Assembly: GCA_963797175.1 (NCBI GenBank)
Contig: CAWCOL010000009.1
Location: 186,001 to 250,000, forward strand
DNA length: 64,000 nucleotides
Direction of reading: 5' to 3'
From: DATLLN01 sp963797175
Lineage (GTDB): Bacteria; Actinomycetota; Thermoleophilia; Gaiellales; JAICJC01
Positions within the stretch are counted from its first letter, which is position 1, and each line of letters begins with the position of its first letter. Below the pieces are notes generated by a model. That model had not been told where the DNA came from and made no database searches. It saw nothing but the letters and a program-made list of their open reading frames with translations. The position numbers and the translations under genes are program-made. Shown one piece after another: positions 33,646 to 42,010 of the stretch.

Positions 33646-34797
33646 GTGGACGGCCTCATCCCCGCCTCCCGGGCGGACGCGCCGACGGTGGTCGCCTACG
33701 GGCACTACGACGTGCAGTCGCCCGGCCCGGACGACCTGTGGACGAGCCCGCCGTTCGCGCCCGAGGTGCGCGACGGGCGGATCTGGGCGCGCGGCGTGAC
33801 CGACGACAAGGGCAACTTCCACGCGCTGCTCCGGGCGGCCCTCGACCTGGCAGGCGCCGGGGAGCTGGGCGTGAACGTGCGGGTGCTGGCCGACGGCGAG
33901 GAGGAGGTCGGCGGCCACTCCGTGATCGACTACCTGGCGACGCTGGACGACCGGTTCGACGCGGCGGTGATCTTCGACGGCGGCATGGTCGGGCCCGACC
34001 GGCCGGCGATCACGACGGCGCTGCGCGGCCTGGTCGGCTTCCAGCTGCGGCTGGTCTCCGACGACAAGGAGCTGCACTCCGGCCTGTACGGCGGCGCCGC
34101 GGCGGACGCCGTGCGCGACCTGATGGCGGCGCTGGGCGCCGTGGTCGGCCACGAGGACGAGTTCGCCGACGGCATCGCGCCGGTCTCCGGCGAGGAGCGG
34201 GCGGGGTGGGCGGTGCTGCCCACCGGCGAACAGGAGCTGGCCGCCGGCGGCGCGCGGGCGACGGACGACCGGGCTGCCGCGGAGTTCTACGAGCGCACCT
34301 GGGCCCGGCCCAGCCTGACGGTGCACTCGATCGCCGCCGGCGACCCGTCGCTGCACAAGACCAGCATCTCGCCGGAGGCACGCGCGTCGCTTTCGCTGCG
34401 CCTGGCGCCGGGGCAGGACGCGCGCTCGATGGGCGAGGCGCTGGAGCGGCGGCTGCGCGAGGCCTGCCCCTCCCATGCCACGCTCGAGCTGGAGGCTTGG
34501 CCCCCGGGCGAGCCCGCGTACGTCTCGCCGGACGATCCGGTGCTGCGGGCGGCGGCGGCGGGCATCGAGCGGGCGACGGGGACGGCGCCGCTGATGGTGC
34601 GCAGCGGCGGGTCGATCCCGGTCATGGCGGCGCTGGTCGGACGGGGCACGCCGACCGTGCTGTCCGGCTTCGGGACGAGCGAGGACAACATCCATTCGCC
34701 CAACGAGAACATGTCATTGCGGAACCTGGGCTGGGCCTACGACTCGGCGCGGGAGATCTACCGCTCGCTGTCCGAACGGCTGCAGGAGAGTCGTTAG
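33646..34797 (+). CDS. M20 family metallopeptidase/dipeptidase (start unresolved)
   Basis: Zinc-dependent dipeptidase of the PepV/CNDP type. VVAYGHYDVQSPGPDDLW supplies the first zinc His and Asp, WARGVTDDKGNFHALLRA the bridging Asp, and VLADGEEEVGGHS the catalytic Glu pair. HSGLYGGAAADAV is the lid-domain His, and the last zinc His is in GTSEDNIHSPNENMS. The GTG at 33646 is only the first canonical start. Homologous-looking sequence (HLGELFELLTIESVSSDGLH) extends about 50 codons upstream in the same frame to near 33493 with no ATG, GTG or TTG. The real start is therefore non-canonical or hidden by an indel. Confidence 0.85.
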   Translation: MDGLIPASRADAPTVVAYGHYDVQSPGPDDLWTSPPFAPEVRDGRIWARGVTDDKGNFHALLRAALDLAGAGELGVNVRVLADGEEEVGGHSVIDYLATLDDRFDAAVIFDGGMVGPDRPAITTALRGLVGFQLRLVSDDKELHSGLYGGAAADAVRDLMAALGAVVGHEDEFADGIAPVSGEERAGWAVLPTGEQELAAGGARATDDRAAAEFYERTWARPSLTVHSIAAGDPSLHKTSISPEARASLSLRLAPGQDARSMGEALERRLREACPSHATLELEAWPPGEPAYVSPDDPVLRAAAAGIERATGTAPLMVRSGGSIPVMAALVGRGTPTVLSGFGTSEDNIHSPNENMSLRNLGWAYDSAREIYRSLSERLQESR

Positions 34798-34823
34798 GAC
34801 TGGACGCCGTCCGGCGAACGGTC

Positions 34824-34829
34824 TAGATT
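34824..34829 (+). promoter_or_regulatory. -10 box TAGATT, leaderless layout
   Basis: TAGATT ends 9 nt before the ATG at 34839. It supports that small gene being real. Confidence 0.45.
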
Positions 34830-34838
34830 TGCCCCTCG

Positions 34839-35087
34839 ATGCGGACGATGCGTTCACGCGGCATGAACGAGGCTCAGGTGCGCACGAGGCTCTACGACCC
34901 GCCCGAGGGCGTGCGCCGGCTGGAGTCGAAGCTCGCCTGCTTCCGCATCGCGGCCCAGCCGCGAATGCGCGGCGAGGATCTGCGCCGGGCCTTCGAGGTG
35001 CGGCTGGACAGCCGGGCCGAGACGGTCGAGCAGCCCGCACCGGCGCCCGTGGCCGAGCAGGGCCCGCGCATCCGCCTGATCGCCTAG
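34839..35087 (+). CDS. Small hypothetical protein
   Basis: An 82-residue basic, soluble protein (LYDPPEGVRRLESKLACFRI, then RMRGEDLRRAFEVRLDSRAE) with a Pro/Ala-rich tail. A promoter-like TAGATT lies immediately upstream. No recognisable family. An internal ATG at 34863 is an alternative start. An overlapping frame (34829-35260) looks less protein-like. Confidence 0.5.
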   Translation: MRTMRSRGMNEAQVRTRLYDPPEGVRRLESKLACFRIAAQPRMRGEDLRRAFEVRLDSRAETVEQPAPAPVAEQGPRIRLIA

Positions 35088-35114
35088 GCCGGTCCCGCAC
35101 CGCACCGCTCGATT

Positions 35115-35197
35115 ATTGGGGTCAGACTCCAATCATCTCGGCGCGGCGGTTCGGCACACATTCGACGCACGCTCCGGGACGGCCGACAGGGGTCAGA
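35115..35197. repeat. GGGGTCAGA motif, two intergenic copies, one in a hairpin
   Basis: The gap 35088-35278 has no gene. ATTGGGGTCAGACTCCAAT (35115-35133) folds into an 8-pair stem with one G-T pair and a CAG loop. GGGGTCAGA recurs at 35189-35197. A third copy is at 41085. The motif resembles REP-like GGGGTCAGACCCC elements I recall from other bacteria. Confidence 0.5.
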
Positions 35198-35278
35198 GCG
35201 GTGTCGCCCTGCCGTGACGGTTCTGCCGCGAAGACGGCGCTGACCGTCACCGATCCGTGAGGGTCCGCCTCCGGCGCG

Positions 35279-35866
35279 TCAGTTGAACGAGCGCATCGCG
35301 GCATCCACGCCGTCGCGGATCACCGCGAGGGCGCAGTCGGCGCCGCGCTCGGCCAGCGCCCCCGGGTCGTCCCCGGGCCCGAAGGGCTGCAGCACCCAGT
35401 CGGCCACCGGACGGGGGTCGCCGCGCTCGGGCCGGCCGATGCCGACCCGGACGCGCAGGAAGTCCTGCGTGCCGAGGTCACGCGCGACCGAGCGCAGCCC
35501 GTTGTGCCCCGCCAGGCCGCCGCCGTCCTTCGCCCGCACGTCGCCCAGCTCCAGGTCGAGCTCGTCGTGCACGACCAGCAGCCGGCCGGGATCGACCTTG
35601 TAGAACCGCACCGCCGGCCAGACGCTGCGCCCCGACTCGTTCATGAACGTGCCGGGCAGGAGCAGCGCCACGCGCTCGTCCCCGTCCCGCGCCTCGGACA
35701 GGCGGCCGTCGAACTTGTCACGCCAGCCGCCGGCCAGCCGGCCCGCGAGCACCTCCACGGCGCGGGCGCCGATGTTGTGCCGCGTCGCGGCGTAGCGCGG
35801 CCCGGGGTTCCCCAGACCGACCACGAGATAGGAGATCGACGACGCCGCCCGGCCTCCGAGCCGCAC
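35279..35866 (-). CDS. pth: Peptidyl-tRNA hydrolase
   Basis: A 195-residue enzyme that frees tRNA from stalled peptidyl-tRNA. LVVGLGNPGPRYAATRHNIG contains the catalytic His and key Asn. FMNESGRSV, VVHDELDLELG with the active-site Asp, and KDGGGLAGHNGLRS are all present. GTG start immediately follows the rplY stop, so the two genes are co-transcribed, a common bacterial pairing. Confidence 0.97.
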   Translation of the reverse strand: MRLGGRAASSISYLVVGLGNPGPRYAATRHNIGARAVEVLAGRLAGGWRDKFDGRLSEARDGDERVALLLPGTFMNESGRSVWPAVRFYKVDPGRLLVVHDELDLELGDVRAKDGGGLAGHNGLRSVARDLGTQDFLRVRVGIGRPERGDPRPVADWVLQPFGPGDDPGALAERGADCALAVIRDGVDAAMRSFN

Positions 35867-36538
35867 CTACTCGTCGCCCGAGGGCTCCTCGGCAGCCTCG
35901 TCGCCCTCGGCAGCCTCCTCGCCCTCGGCGCCCTCCTCGCCCTCCTCGCCCTCGACGGGCTCGGGCTCCTCCTCGACCGTCGGCGCCATCACGGACGCGA
36001 CGACGGTGCCGTCGAGGTCGTCAAGGAAGGTCACGCCCTCCGGCGCGGGGATGTCGGCCAGGCGCAGCGACTCGCCGATCTCGATCGTGCTGACGTCCAC
36101 CACGATCTGCTCCGGCACCGCCGTCGGCAGCACCTCGATGTTCAGCTCGTGGAGCGGCTGGCTGAGCACGCCGCCCATGTTGACGCCGGCCGGCGTGCCC
36201 TCGAGATGGACGACCACCACGGTGTGGATCGCACGGTCGAGCCGCACCTGCTGGAAGTCGACGTGGATCGCGAGGTCGCGGACCGGGTCGAGCTGCAGAT
36301 CCTTGATCATCACCGGACGCGCGGCCTTCTCGCCGTCGATCTCGAGGTCGAGGATCGAGTGCCGGCCGCCGGGGCCCGAGACCGCCTGGCGCAGCGCGCG
36401 CACGTCCACCGTCAGCGCCTGCGTGTCGTCCTCGCCCCCGTACACGACCCCGGGGATCTGTCCCTGCGCACGCATCGCGCGCGCGTCCTTGCCGCCACGC
36501 CCCTCGCGGGGACGCACCTGGAGTTTGACGCGTTCCAT
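35867..36538 (-). CDS. rplY: Ribosomal protein bL25 (Ctc/TL5 type)
   Basis: A 223-residue 5S rRNA-binding protein. The N-terminal L25 domain has VRPREGRGGKDARAMRAQGQ and IPGVVYGGED, followed by the Ctc C-terminal beta domain (VNMGGVLSQPLHELNIEVLP). It ends in a long acidic Glu-rich tail from about residue 188. Start is preceded by GAGGAGCTGAGG. Sits between prs and pth. Confidence 0.96.
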   Translation of the reverse strand: MERVKLQVRPREGRGGKDARAMRAQGQIPGVVYGGEDDTQALTVDVRALRQAVSGPGGRHSILDLEIDGEKAARPVMIKDLQLDPVRDLAIHVDFQQVRLDRAIHTVVVVHLEGTPAGVNMGGVLSQPLHELNIEVLPTAVPEQIVVDVSTIEIGESLRLADIPAPEGVTFLDDLDGTVVASVMAPTVEEEPEPVEGEEGEEGAEGEEAAEGDEAAEEPSGDE

Positions 36539-36559
36539 CCTCAGCTCCTCGCGATCTCC

Positions 36560-37642
36560 CTAGAAGAGCTGGTTTCCGCCGTGGAACAGCCCCGAGACCG
36601 AATCGTCGTTGAAAACGTTCGAGATGGTATCAGCCAGGATCGGCGCAACCGACAGCACGCGCACCTTGGCGGGGCGATCGACCGGGTTGACCGGGATCGT
36701 GTCGGTGACGACGACCTGCTCGAACACGCTGTCGGCGAGCGTCTGCATCGCCTGGCCGCCGAACACCGCGTGCGTCGCGCAGGCGTACACCCGGGTCGCC
36801 CCGTGCTCGATCAGCGCCCGGCCGCCCGCGCACAGCGTCCCGGCCGTGTCGATCATGTCGTCGATGACGATGCAGACCTTGCCGTCCACCCGGCCGATTA
36901 CGTTCGTCACCTCGGCCACCTGCTGCTCGGGCCGCTCCTTGGTGATCAGCGCCACGCTGACGCCGAGCATCTCGGAGAACTTCTTGGCCAGCTTCATCCG
37001 GCCGGCGTCGGCCGAGACGACGACCACATCGTCGCCAGGCTCGTCGCCCACCTGCAGCCGGAAGTGCTCGGCCAGCAGCGGCACGGCGGTCATGTGGTCG
37101 ACGGGGACGTTGAAGAAGCCCTGCACCTGGCCGGCGTGCAGATCCATCGTCAGCACCCGGTCGGCACCGGCCGCCTCCAGCATGTCGGCCACCAGCTTGG
37201 CCGAGATCGGCTCGCGCGGCGCGCTCTTCTTGTCCTGCCGCGAGTACGGGTACCACGGCATCACCGCGGTGATGCGCTTGGCCGAGGCCAGACGCGCCGC
37301 GTTGATCATGATCAACAGCTCCATCAGCGAGTCGTTCGTCGGCGAGGAGCAGGACTGGACGAGGAAGACGTCGGCGCCGCGGATCGACTCCTCGTAGCGG
37401 ACGTAGACCTCGCCGTTGGTGAACGTCTTCATCTCGGAGTGCCCCAGCTCGACGCCGAGCTGCTCGGCGATGCGCTCGCCCAGGGCCCGGTTCGAGCGGC
37501 CGGTGAACAGCATCAGGCGCTTGTGCGGCGCCCGCTCGACCCACGTCGACGTGTCGCTCCCCGTCACCGGCGTGTTGATCGCCGGGATCGTCGGGAACAG
37601 CGGGATCGGGGTCTCAACTTGGACGGCGGCGTCGTCGGGCAT
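36560..37642 (-). CDS. prs: Ribose-phosphate pyrophosphokinase (PRPP synthetase)
   Basis: A 360-residue enzyme making PRPP from ribose 5-phosphate and ATP; it feeds the his operon in this window, among others. GRSNRALGERIAEQLG, EVYVRYEESIRGADVFLVQS, the catalytic flexible loop YPYSRQDKKSAPREPI, TMDLHAGQVQGFFNVPVDH, and the PRPP motif VCIVIDDMIDTAGTL are present. The N-terminus is about 40 residues longer than typical. The start overlaps the glmU 3' end by 29 nt. Confidence 0.96.
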   Translation of the reverse strand: MPDDAAVQVETPIPLFPTIPAINTPVTGSDTSTWVERAPHKRLMLFTGRSNRALGERIAEQLGVELGHSEMKTFTNGEVYVRYEESIRGADVFLVQSCSSPTNDSLMELLIMINAARLASAKRITAVMPWYPYSRQDKKSAPREPISAKLVADMLEAAGADRVLTMDLHAGQVQGFFNVPVDHMTAVPLLAEHFRLQVGDEPGDDVVVVSADAGRMKLAKKFSEMLGVSVALITKERPEQQVAEVTNVIGRVDGKVCIVIDDMIDTAGTLCAGGRALIEHGATRVYACATHAVFGGQAMQTLADSVFEQVVVTDTIPVNPVDRPAKVRVLSVAPILADTISNVFNDDSVSGLFHGGNQLF

Positions 37643-38954
37643 AGTCCTCGATGTTGGTCTGCTTGGCCCGGGCGACGCCCAGGGCGTCCGGCGGGACGTC
37701 GTCCGTGATCGCTGATCCCGCGGCCGTCCATGCTCCGTCTCCGATCGTCACCGGGGCGACGAAGACATTCTGGCTTCCGGTGCGGACGTTCTCCCCGATC
37801 ACGGTTCGGTGCTTGGTGGAACCGTCGTAGTTGGCGGTGATCGTGCCGGCGCCGATGTTCGTGCCGGCGCCGATCTCGGCATCGCCAATATACGAGAGGT
37901 GGGGCACCTTCGCACCCGCCCCCACCGAGCTGTTCTTGAGCTCGACGTAGGTGCCCGCCTTCGCGCCCCGCTCCAGCCGCGCCCCGGGCCGCAGGTAGCA
38001 GAACGGGCCGACCATCGCGCCCGCGCCGATGTGGGCGTCCACCGCGACCACGTGCGGGCCGACCTGCGCGCCCTCCTCGACCTCGGTGGCACCGCGGAGC
38101 AGCGTGAAGGGCAGGATCACGGCGTCGCGGCCGACCCGCACGCCGGCGTCGATGAAGGTGCTGGCGGGATCGACGATGGTCACACCGGCGAGCATGTGGC
38201 CGACGTTGATGCGGCTGCGGAGCACCGCCTCCGCCTCGGCGAGGTCGACCCGGGTGTTGATCCCCTTGGCGACGACCGCGTCGTCGTGCAGGTACGCCGA
38301 CACGCGCTTGCCCGTGCCGGCCAGCACGCCGATCGTGTCCGTCACGTACAGCTCACCCTGATCGTTGTCGCTGGTGACAGCGTCGAGGGCGGGCCAGAGC
38401 TCCTCCGCGCGGAAGACGTAGTAGCCGGCGTTCACCTCGGTCAGCGCGAGCTCGTCCCGCGAGGCGTCGCGCGCCTCAACGATCCGCAGCACGGTGCCGT
38501 CGCCATCGCGGACGACACGGCCGAAGTCGGCGCCGATCGTGGCCGTCCGGTCGAAGCTGAGGATCGTCCCGGCCGCGCGCTCGCCGCGGTGGTGCTCGAG
38601 CAGCGCCGTCAGCGTCGCCGCGTCGAGCAGCGGATGGTCGGCGTTCAGCACCAGCACGTCGCCGTCGTGGCCGGCCAGCGCGTCGCGGGCCGCAAGCACG
38701 GCGTCGCCCGTGCCCCGGGCGACGTGCTGGACGGCGGTCTCGATGCCGTCGGGGATCAGCGCGACCAGGGCGTCGGCATCCGGCGGCACCACCACGATCG
38801 TGCGATCCGCCCCGACGCCGGCCGCGGCGGCCAGCGACCACTCCATCAGCGTCCGGCCCGCGGCGCTGTGCAGCAGCTTGGGCGTCTCCGACTTCATTCG
38901 CGTGCCCTTGCCACCGGCAAGGATCAGGCAGGCGAGTGAGGGCTGGGGCGTCAA
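37614..38954 (-). CDS. glmU: Bifunctional GlmU (GlcN-1-P acetyltransferase/GlcNAc-1-P uridyltransferase)
   Basis: A 446-residue enzyme making UDP-GlcNAc for peptidoglycan. The N-terminal nucleotidyltransferase has LILAGGKGTRMKSETPKLL and VLNADHPLL. The C-terminal left-handed beta-helix carries hexapeptide repeats (VGRDAVILPFTLLRG, VPHLSYIGDAEIGAGTNIG, ITANYDGSTKHRTVIG) with the catalytic His region. Start is a TTG (MTPQPSLACLILAGG). Just downstream of the tRNA-Gln gene. Confidence 0.96.
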   Translation of the reverse strand: MTPQPSLACLILAGGKGTRMKSETPKLLHSAAGRTLMEWSLAAAAGVGADRTIVVVPPDADALVALIPDGIETAVQHVARGTGDAVLAARDALAGHDGDVLVLNADHPLLDAATLTALLEHHRGERAAGTILSFDRTATIGADFGRVVRDGDGTVLRIVEARDASRDELALTEVNAGYYVFRAEELWPALDAVTSDNDQGELYVTDTIGVLAGTGKRVSAYLHDDAVVAKGINTRVDLAEAEAVLRSRINVGHMLAGVTIVDPASTFIDAGVRVGRDAVILPFTLLRGATEVEEGAQVGPHVVAVDAHIGAGAMVGPFCYLRPGARLERGAKAGTYVELKNSSVGAGAKVPHLSYIGDAEIGAGTNIGAGTITANYDGSTKHRTVIGENVRTGSQNVFVAPVTIGDGAWTAAGSAITDDVPPDALGVARAKQTNIEDYARRRRRPS

Positions 38955-38973
38955 GAGCAGGAGGGATGGGACA

Positions 38974-39044
38974 CTGGGGCGCCTGGATTCGAACCAGGGG
39001 TCACGGGACCAAAACCCGTTGCCTTACCGCTTGGCCACGCCCCA
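38974..39044 (-). tRNA. tRNA-Gln (anticodon TTG)
   Basis: The complement folds as a full cloverleaf. Acceptor arms TGGGGCG and CGCCCCA pair over seven bases. The anticodon stem ACGGG/CCCGT holds loop TTTTGGT with TTG in positions 34-36. The T arm is CCTGG-TTCGAAT-CCAGG. The 3' CCA is not encoded. It lies between glmU and a membrane-protein gene on the same strand. Confidence 0.95.
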
Positions 39045-39096
39045 TGGGGCCCGGTGCAGGCGCCCTGCGAGTATAGGCGAAGGGCTTCTCGGGCGG

Positions 39097-39475
39097 TCAG
39101 GTTCGGCGCCGGTCGCCGAGCAGCACGAGCGCCATGATCACGAGCAGCAGAACCCCGACGATCACGGCGATGAACATGCCGGCGAAGACAGCCGGCACGA
39201 CGAGCCCGGCGACCGCCTGGGACATCGCGACGACCCACAGCGGGCGGCGGAACGACGCGGGCACGCGGTTCCTCGCCCACCAGTAGCCGAACACCGCCAG
39301 CAGCCCGATGGCCCACAGGAAGTGGAAGCCCCGCACGTAGGCGATCACGGCCTCCGTCAGGCCGATGCCGACCGCCAGCTTGAGGCTGTTGTCGCGCAGC
39401 CACCGGGCGGGCGACCGCCGCCCCTGCGGGCGGCTCGATCGTCATGCCGTCGCCGGACACGTTCCACTGGCTCAT
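39097..39475 (-). CDS. Small membrane protein, broken by a 1-nt frameshift
   Basis: About 125 residues once one extra G near 39421-39424 is removed. It begins MSQWNVSGDGMTIEPPAG, then RRSPARWLRDNSLKLAVGIG, TEAVIAYVRGFHFLWAIGLL and a second half with hydrophobic stretches (AVAGLVVPAVFAGMFIAVIV). It ends with GDRRRT. Three or four helices. Begins 9 nt after the ispE stop. Function unknown. Confidence 0.65.
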
Positions 39476-39484
39476 ACCTGAATC

Positions 39485-40273
39485 CTACAACGGGTCGGTG
39501 AGAATCGCCTCAGGAATTCCCGCCGCGACCCGCTCGCCCGCCGTCCGGTCGGGCGTGATGGCGAACACCGTGGGACCGCTCCCGGAGACCGCCGCGGCCA
39601 GCGCGCCCCTGCCCCGGAGCTCGGTGATCACGTCGGCCAGTTCGGGGCGCAGGGCGATCGCGGCGTCCTGCAGGTCATTGGCGACCATGCCCGCGACGCC
39701 GGCGGCGTCGCGCGCGGTGTGCATGCCGCGGACGAGGTCGCCGCGATGGGCGGCGAACACCGGGTTGGGCGTGCAGGCGGCGTAGACCGCGGCGGTCGAG
39801 AGGCCGCGGTCGGCGGGCACCAGCACCACCGCGTACTCGCGCGGGAAGCCCTCGACCGGGCGCAGGCGGTCGCCCCGGCCCGATCCGTACGCGGTCTCCA
39901 GGCCGGAGAGGAAGAACGGCACGTCGGCGCCGAGCTGCCGGGCGATCGCGTACAGCTCGTCCACGTCGCGCTCCCCGGCGAACGCGCGCAGCACCGCCGC
40001 CGCGTCGGAGGAGCCGCCGCCGAGCCCGGCCGCGACGGGGATGCGCTTGGTCAGGCGGACGCGCCGCGTCTCACCCAGCAGCTCGAGCGCGCGGGTGACG
40101 AGCGTGTCCTGGGGGAAGCCCTCGACCGAGGTCGCATCGGCGGGCTCGAGCTCCAGCTCGTCGTGCAGGTCGAGCGCCTGGAACAGCGTCGCGACCTGGT
40201 GGTAGCCGTCGGCCCGCGACGGCCCCACGCGGAGCACGAGGTTGATCTTGGCCGGCGCCCGCAGCAGCGTCAC
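39485..40273 (-). CDS. ispE: 4-diphosphocytidyl-2-C-methyl-D-erythritol kinase
   Basis: A GHMP kinase of the MEP isoprenoid pathway, 262 residues. LLRAPAKINLVLRVG is motif 1. PVAAGLGGGSSDAAAVLRAF is the ATP-binding Gly-rich loop, and AAVSGSGPTVFAI is motif 3. GTG start overlaps the ksgA stop (GTGA); the ksgA-ispE pairing is widespread. Confidence 0.96.
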   Translation of the reverse strand: MTLLRAPAKINLVLRVGPSRADGYHQVATLFQALDLHDELELEPADATSVEGFPQDTLVTRALELLGETRRVRLTKRIPVAAGLGGGSSDAAAVLRAFAGERDVDELYAIARQLGADVPFFLSGLETAYGSGRGDRLRPVEGFPREYAVVLVPADRGLSTAAVYAACTPNPVFAAHRGDLVRGMHTARDAAGVAGMVANDLQDAAIALRPELADVITELRGRGALAAAVSGSGPTVFAITPDRTAGERVAAGIPEAILTDPL

Positions 40274-41043
40274 AGCAACTCCAGGAAGCGCTCGGGCTCG
40301 AGCTGCTGCGCGCGGAGCCCGGCCATCGACGGCGGCGGCGCGTGCAGCCCGGCCAGCTCCAGGGCGTTGGCGAGCGTCTTGCGGCGATAGGCGAACGCGC
40401 CCCGCACGGTGGCCGTGAGGGAGGGCCAGCGATCGTCCAGCGGCGCGTCGGGACGGCGCTCGAACGCGACCAGCGCGGAGTCCACCCTGGGCACCGGCGC
40501 GAACACGCGGCGCGAGACCGGCCGCAGGCCGACGCGCCGGCAGCAGAGCTGGACGAGCACGGACACGGCCGAGTAGTCGCGGGTGCCGGTCTCGGCGAAC
40601 AGCCGGCCGGCGATCTCGCGCTGCACCATCACGCAGAAGCGCTCGCAGACCGGAAGCAGCCGCATCACCACGGGGGTGGCCACGGCGTAGGGCAGGTTGG
40701 CGAAGAGCAGCGTCGGCGGCGGCACCAGCCCCGCGGCATCGACGTCCATCGCGTCGGCGAAGAGCATGCGGACGTTCTCCACGCCGGCCAGCGACTCGGC
40801 CAGCGCGGGCTCGAGCCGGCGGTCGATCTCGATGGCGTGGACGAGGGCGACGCGCTCGGCCAGCCAGCGGGTGAGCACGCCCAGCCCCGGGCCGACCTCG
40901 AGCGCGACCTCGTCCGGCCGCGGCGGCAGCAGCCTGCCGGCGACGTCGAGGACGTTGTCGTCGATCAGGAAGTTCTGGCCCAGCTCCCGGTTCGGCCTGA
41001 TGCCGAACTGCTTGAGCCGGGCGATGGAGACCTGAGGCGGCAC
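40270..41043 (-). CDS. rsmA: 16S rRNA (adenine1518/1519-N6) dimethyltransferase
   Basis: Also called KsgA, 257 residues, modifies helix 45 of 16S rRNA. FGIRPNRELGQNFLIDDNVL, the SAM-binding EVGPGLGVLTRWLAERV, AIEIDRRLEPAL, the catalytic FANLPYAVATPVVM (NLPY motif), and PVPRVDSALVAFERR are present. GTG start. Confidence 0.96.
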   Translation of the reverse strand: MPPQVSIARLKQFGIRPNRELGQNFLIDDNVLDVAGRLLPPRPDEVALEVGPGLGVLTRWLAERVALVHAIEIDRRLEPALAESLAGVENVRMLFADAMDVDAAGLVPPPTLLFANLPYAVATPVVMRLLPVCERFCVMVQREIAGRLFAETGTRDYSAVSVLVQLCCRRVGLRPVSRRVFAPVPRVDSALVAFERRPDAPLDDRWPSLTATVRGAFAYRRKTLANALELAGLHAPPPSMAGLRAQQLEPERFLELL

Positions 41044-41084
41044 GGGCGCAGTATCGCCACCCCGGGGCCGGCGGGACCGCGATG

Positions 41085-41095
41085 GGGGTCAGACC
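41085..41095. repeat. GGGGTCAGACC motif, third intergenic copy
   Basis: The gap 41044-41209 between ksgA and the EamA gene has no ORF that looks real. It contains GGGGTCAGACC at 41085-41095 and GTATCGGCACAC about 40 bp later, echoing TTCGGCACACA after the copy at 35117. The rest is GC-rich without clear structure. Confidence 0.45.
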
Positions 41096-41209
41096 ACCGT
41101 CTCCCCGCCGCGGCGATCCGGCACCGTATCGGCACACCCGGCCGGCGGTCGCGGCGGGGGCCCGGACGGGCCGGCCGCCGGAGGACACAACCAAGGATGA
41201 CCGGCGCCG

Positions 41210-42010
41210 TCAGCCGAGCGCGATCAGCGCGACGCCGGCGGCGACCGCCGCCGAGCCGCCCAGGCGGGCGGCGCCCACCCGCTCGCCCAGCCCGCGGCCC
41301 GCGAAGAACGCCGCAAAGACGACGCTGGACTCGCGGACGGCCGCCACCGCCGGCGCGGGCGCAAGCCGCAGCGCGGCGAGCACCAGCGTGTACGCGGCGA
41401 ACATCCCGCCGCCGGCGACCACCGTCCGCACCCCCAGCTGCGCGCGCAGCCGGCCGGTGTACGCAGCCCACGCCAGGCAGAGCACCGCCGGTGGGAACAG
41501 GCCGATCTCGAAGTACGTGGCCGCCGAGGCGTGATGGATGCCGGAACGGTCGATCAGCGTGTAGGCCGCGATCGAACCGCCCACCGCCAGCGCCAGCAGC
41601 AGATCGCCCGGCCGCTGCGGCGCGCGCAGCCCACGGACGGCGACGACGCCCGCCGCGACCATGCAGACGCCGACGGCCGTGACCGGGCTGGGCACGCCGG
41701 CCACCAGCAGCACGATCAGCGGGGCCGACCCGCGGGCGATGGGATAGACCACGCTCACGTCCGCCCGGGCGTACGCGGCCGCCAGCAGCAGGATGTAGAT
41801 CGTCTCGAACACCGACGTCGCCGCCAGGTACGGCCAGGCCGAGCGCTCGACGTGCCAGCTGATCGCCGCCACCGGCGCGCCGATGACGATCGCCGCCGGC
41901 AGCAGCACGCCGGTCGCCGCCACCGGATCGCGCGAGCCGCCCAGGATCACGTTCCAGCCGGCGTGCACCACCGCCGCCGTCAGCACCAGGACGAGCGCCT
42001 CGGTGCTCAC
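41210..42010 (-). CDS. EamA-family (DMT superfamily) transporter
   Basis: A 266-residue membrane protein with about ten hydrophobic segments arranged as two five-helix repeats, each starting with an EamA-like pattern (VVHAGWNVILGGSRD and GGSIAAYTLIDRSGIHHA). VYPIARGSAPLIVLLVAGV is the typical end of the first repeat. GTG start overlaps the tatD stop. Substrate unknown: metabolites or amino acids in this family. Confidence 0.85.
   Translation of the reverse strand: MSTEALVLVLTAAVVHAGWNVILGGSRDPVAATGVLLPAAIVIGAPVAAISWHVERSAWPYLAATSVFETIYILLLAAAYARADVSVVYPIARGSAPLIVLLVAGVPSPVTAVGVCMVAAGVVAVRGLRAPQRPGDLLLALAVGGSIAAYTLIDRSGIHHASAATYFEIGLFPPAVLCLAWAAYTGRLRAQLGVRTVVAGGGMFAAYTLVLAALRLAPAPAVAAVRESSVVFAAFFAGRGLGERVGAARLGGSAAVAAGVALIALG

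Noticed and set aside
35115..35133. Rho-independent terminator of the small gene at 34839
   Set aside because: The hairpin lacks a T-tract and its GGGGTCAGA core recurs at other intergenic sites, so a repeat element is a better reading.
39485..41194. A single 569-residue protein joining KsgA-frame sequence to IspE
   Set aside because: The first part is out of frame with ksgA. ispE starts at the GTG overlapping the ksgA stop.
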